A stretch of DNA of 32,848 nt from the NCBI GenBank assembly GCA_041838515.1, contig JBGYPP010000019.1:1-32848 (forward strand), written 5' to 3'. Under the pieces are notes generated by a model that was not told the DNA's origin, made no database searches, and saw only the letters and a program-made list of their open reading frames with translations. Made by a program: the position numbers and the translations under genes. Positions 32,279 to 32,848 of this stretch are shown one piece after another. The stretch's first letter is position 1. Every line of letters starts with the position of its first letter. Source of the stretch: JBGYPP01 sp041838515 (GTDB taxonomy: Bacteria > Bacillota > Clostridia > Lachnospirales > Lachnospiraceae).

Positions 32279-32307
32279 AAGAGGCTGATTTCTCAGTCTC
32301 TTTTTTA
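32279..32307 (+). terminator. Terminator ahead of the IS30-type transposase
   Basis: Arms 32279-32288 and 32293-32302 form a 10-bp stem with one wobble and a TTTC loop, then a T-run. It would shield the transposase from outside transcription. Confidence 0.7.
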
Positions 32308-32369
32308 TTGCCTTGTGCTTAATAGATACGCTATCCTATCTGATGTTGGCGGCAGAAACGGAGAATATC

Positions 32370-32666
32370 ATGTTTAAATTTTTCACTTATGAAGATCGCC
32401 TGACCCTGCAGAGACTTCTCAAAGAAGATCTCTCTTTCAAGAAGATTGCCACTCAGCTGCAGATGGATCCATCAACCATTTCCAGAGAAGTCCGTAAGTA
32501 CTCCGTCGAGATTGCTACCAGAAAGCCAGGTTACCCGTTTAATGCATGTAAAAACAGAGCCGGCTGCAAGGTTAAATCTCCGGCACTCTCTAAAGAAAGC
32601 TGCACCCGTAGCGGCAAACAATTCTGCCGCTTATGCCGTTGTAACGAGAAATGCCTGGATTTTGAT
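32370..32666 (+). pseudogene. IS30-family transposase, N-terminal part, interrupted
   Basis: From ATG 32370 (GGAG upstream) the protein starts MFKFFTYEDRLTLQRLL. It shows the IS30 helix-turn-helix (KKIATQLQMDPSTISREVRK), then a cysteine-rich segment (ACKNRAGC, CRLCRCNEKC). After about 99 codons, at CLDFD (end near 32666), similarity stops abruptly. The frame runs on into AT-rich sequence that looks like the end of another IS and stops at 32714. The integrase core with the DDE residues is missing, so it is inactive. Confidence 0.75.
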
Positions 32667-32848
32667 GTTGTATATATAAAGTTGACACCTTATCCTCAAG
32701 GATTTCTAACGTAAATTGCAATAACAAGTTGGACACTCTCCGCTAGGCAGCATCCTGGTAGATTCGGTCGATTTCCTCCTCGAAGATTTCATCCGGGGTT
32801 CTGTAACCCAGGATCTTCCGTGGGAGGCAGTTACACCAGGTCTCCACA
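32667..32848 (-). mobile_element. Right-edge IS30-type element inserted into another IS30-type gene
   Basis: The sequence change at about 32667, the motif GTTGACACC at about 32681-32689 (similar to GTTGGACACTC at 32728-32738) and the transposase 3' end on the minus strand mark the end of a second element that continues past the window. The exact tip is not proven. Confidence 0.55.
32743..32848 (-). CDS. IS30-family transposase, C-terminal fragment (runs off the window)
   Basis: On the minus strand the sequence reads VETWCNCLPRKILGY, then RTPDEIFEEEIDRIY, and ends at a TAG (32743-32745). This is the typical C-terminal end of IS30-family DDE transposases, which contains the NxLPRK-like and GYxTPxExF blocks. 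The 5' part lies beyond 32848. Orientation is opposite to the broken IS30-type gene next to it. Confidence 0.8.
   Translation of the reverse strand, partial: VETWCNCLPRKILGYRTPDEIFEEEIDRIYQDAA

Noticed and set aside
1..32848. tRNA or rRNA genes
   Set aside because: No cloverleaf or conserved rRNA segment was recognised by eye on either strand.

Overview
The window looks like a chromosome segment from an anaerobic, gut-type Clostridia, most likely Lachnospiraceae. The evidence is the gene families present (SleB-type wall hydrolase, YitT, LuxS, DacF-type peptidase, GtrA, DnaE-type polymerase), the strong purine-rich ribosome binding sites, and small DUF6462-like proteins next to parAB. The species call is inference. 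Both edges are cut by insertion sequences: an IS3-type element at the left end and nested IS30-type elements at the right end.

Positions 1-26662 are GC-rich core chromosome. From left to right they hold a membrane diguanylate cyclase and a cyclophilin (both minus), a decayed cytosine-5 DNA methyltransferase, then a plus-strand series: dnaE, pfkA, a SpoU/TrmH rRNA methyltransferase, proC, a SleB-type hydrolase, a GtrA protein and nrdAB. A luxS-mtnN operon (minus) completes SAH recycling and AI-2 formation. Then come a chemoreceptor, an iron alcohol dehydrogenase, a DEDDh exonuclease with a zinc ribbon, a D,D-carboxypeptidase (minus), trmB, yitT, greA and lysS. Most units end in clear intrinsic terminators, and several have good sigma-A-type promoters.

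Right after lysS (26663 onward) the base composition and codon use change to an AT-richer, mobile-element style. First come helically phased GACG repeats, a gene remnant with a strong terminator, and two DUF6462-like genes, the second with an in-frame stop. Next is a parA whose 3' part has been deleted and joined out of frame to the 3' half of a parB, then a small membrane protein.

The most interesting part is 28764-31968, a tight four-gene operon. It encodes a complete-looking RNase III with two C-terminal dsRNA-binding regions, a 58-residue very acidic protein, a 407-residue protein with a HEPN-like N-terminal part, and a 232-residue unknown protein whose start overlaps the previous stop. 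It has its own candidate promoter and palindromic operator. Phased TCGGTATA repeats and a strong terminator follow. This is a candidate undescribed RNA-targeting accessory (possibly anti-phage) module; that function is inferred from domains and context only.
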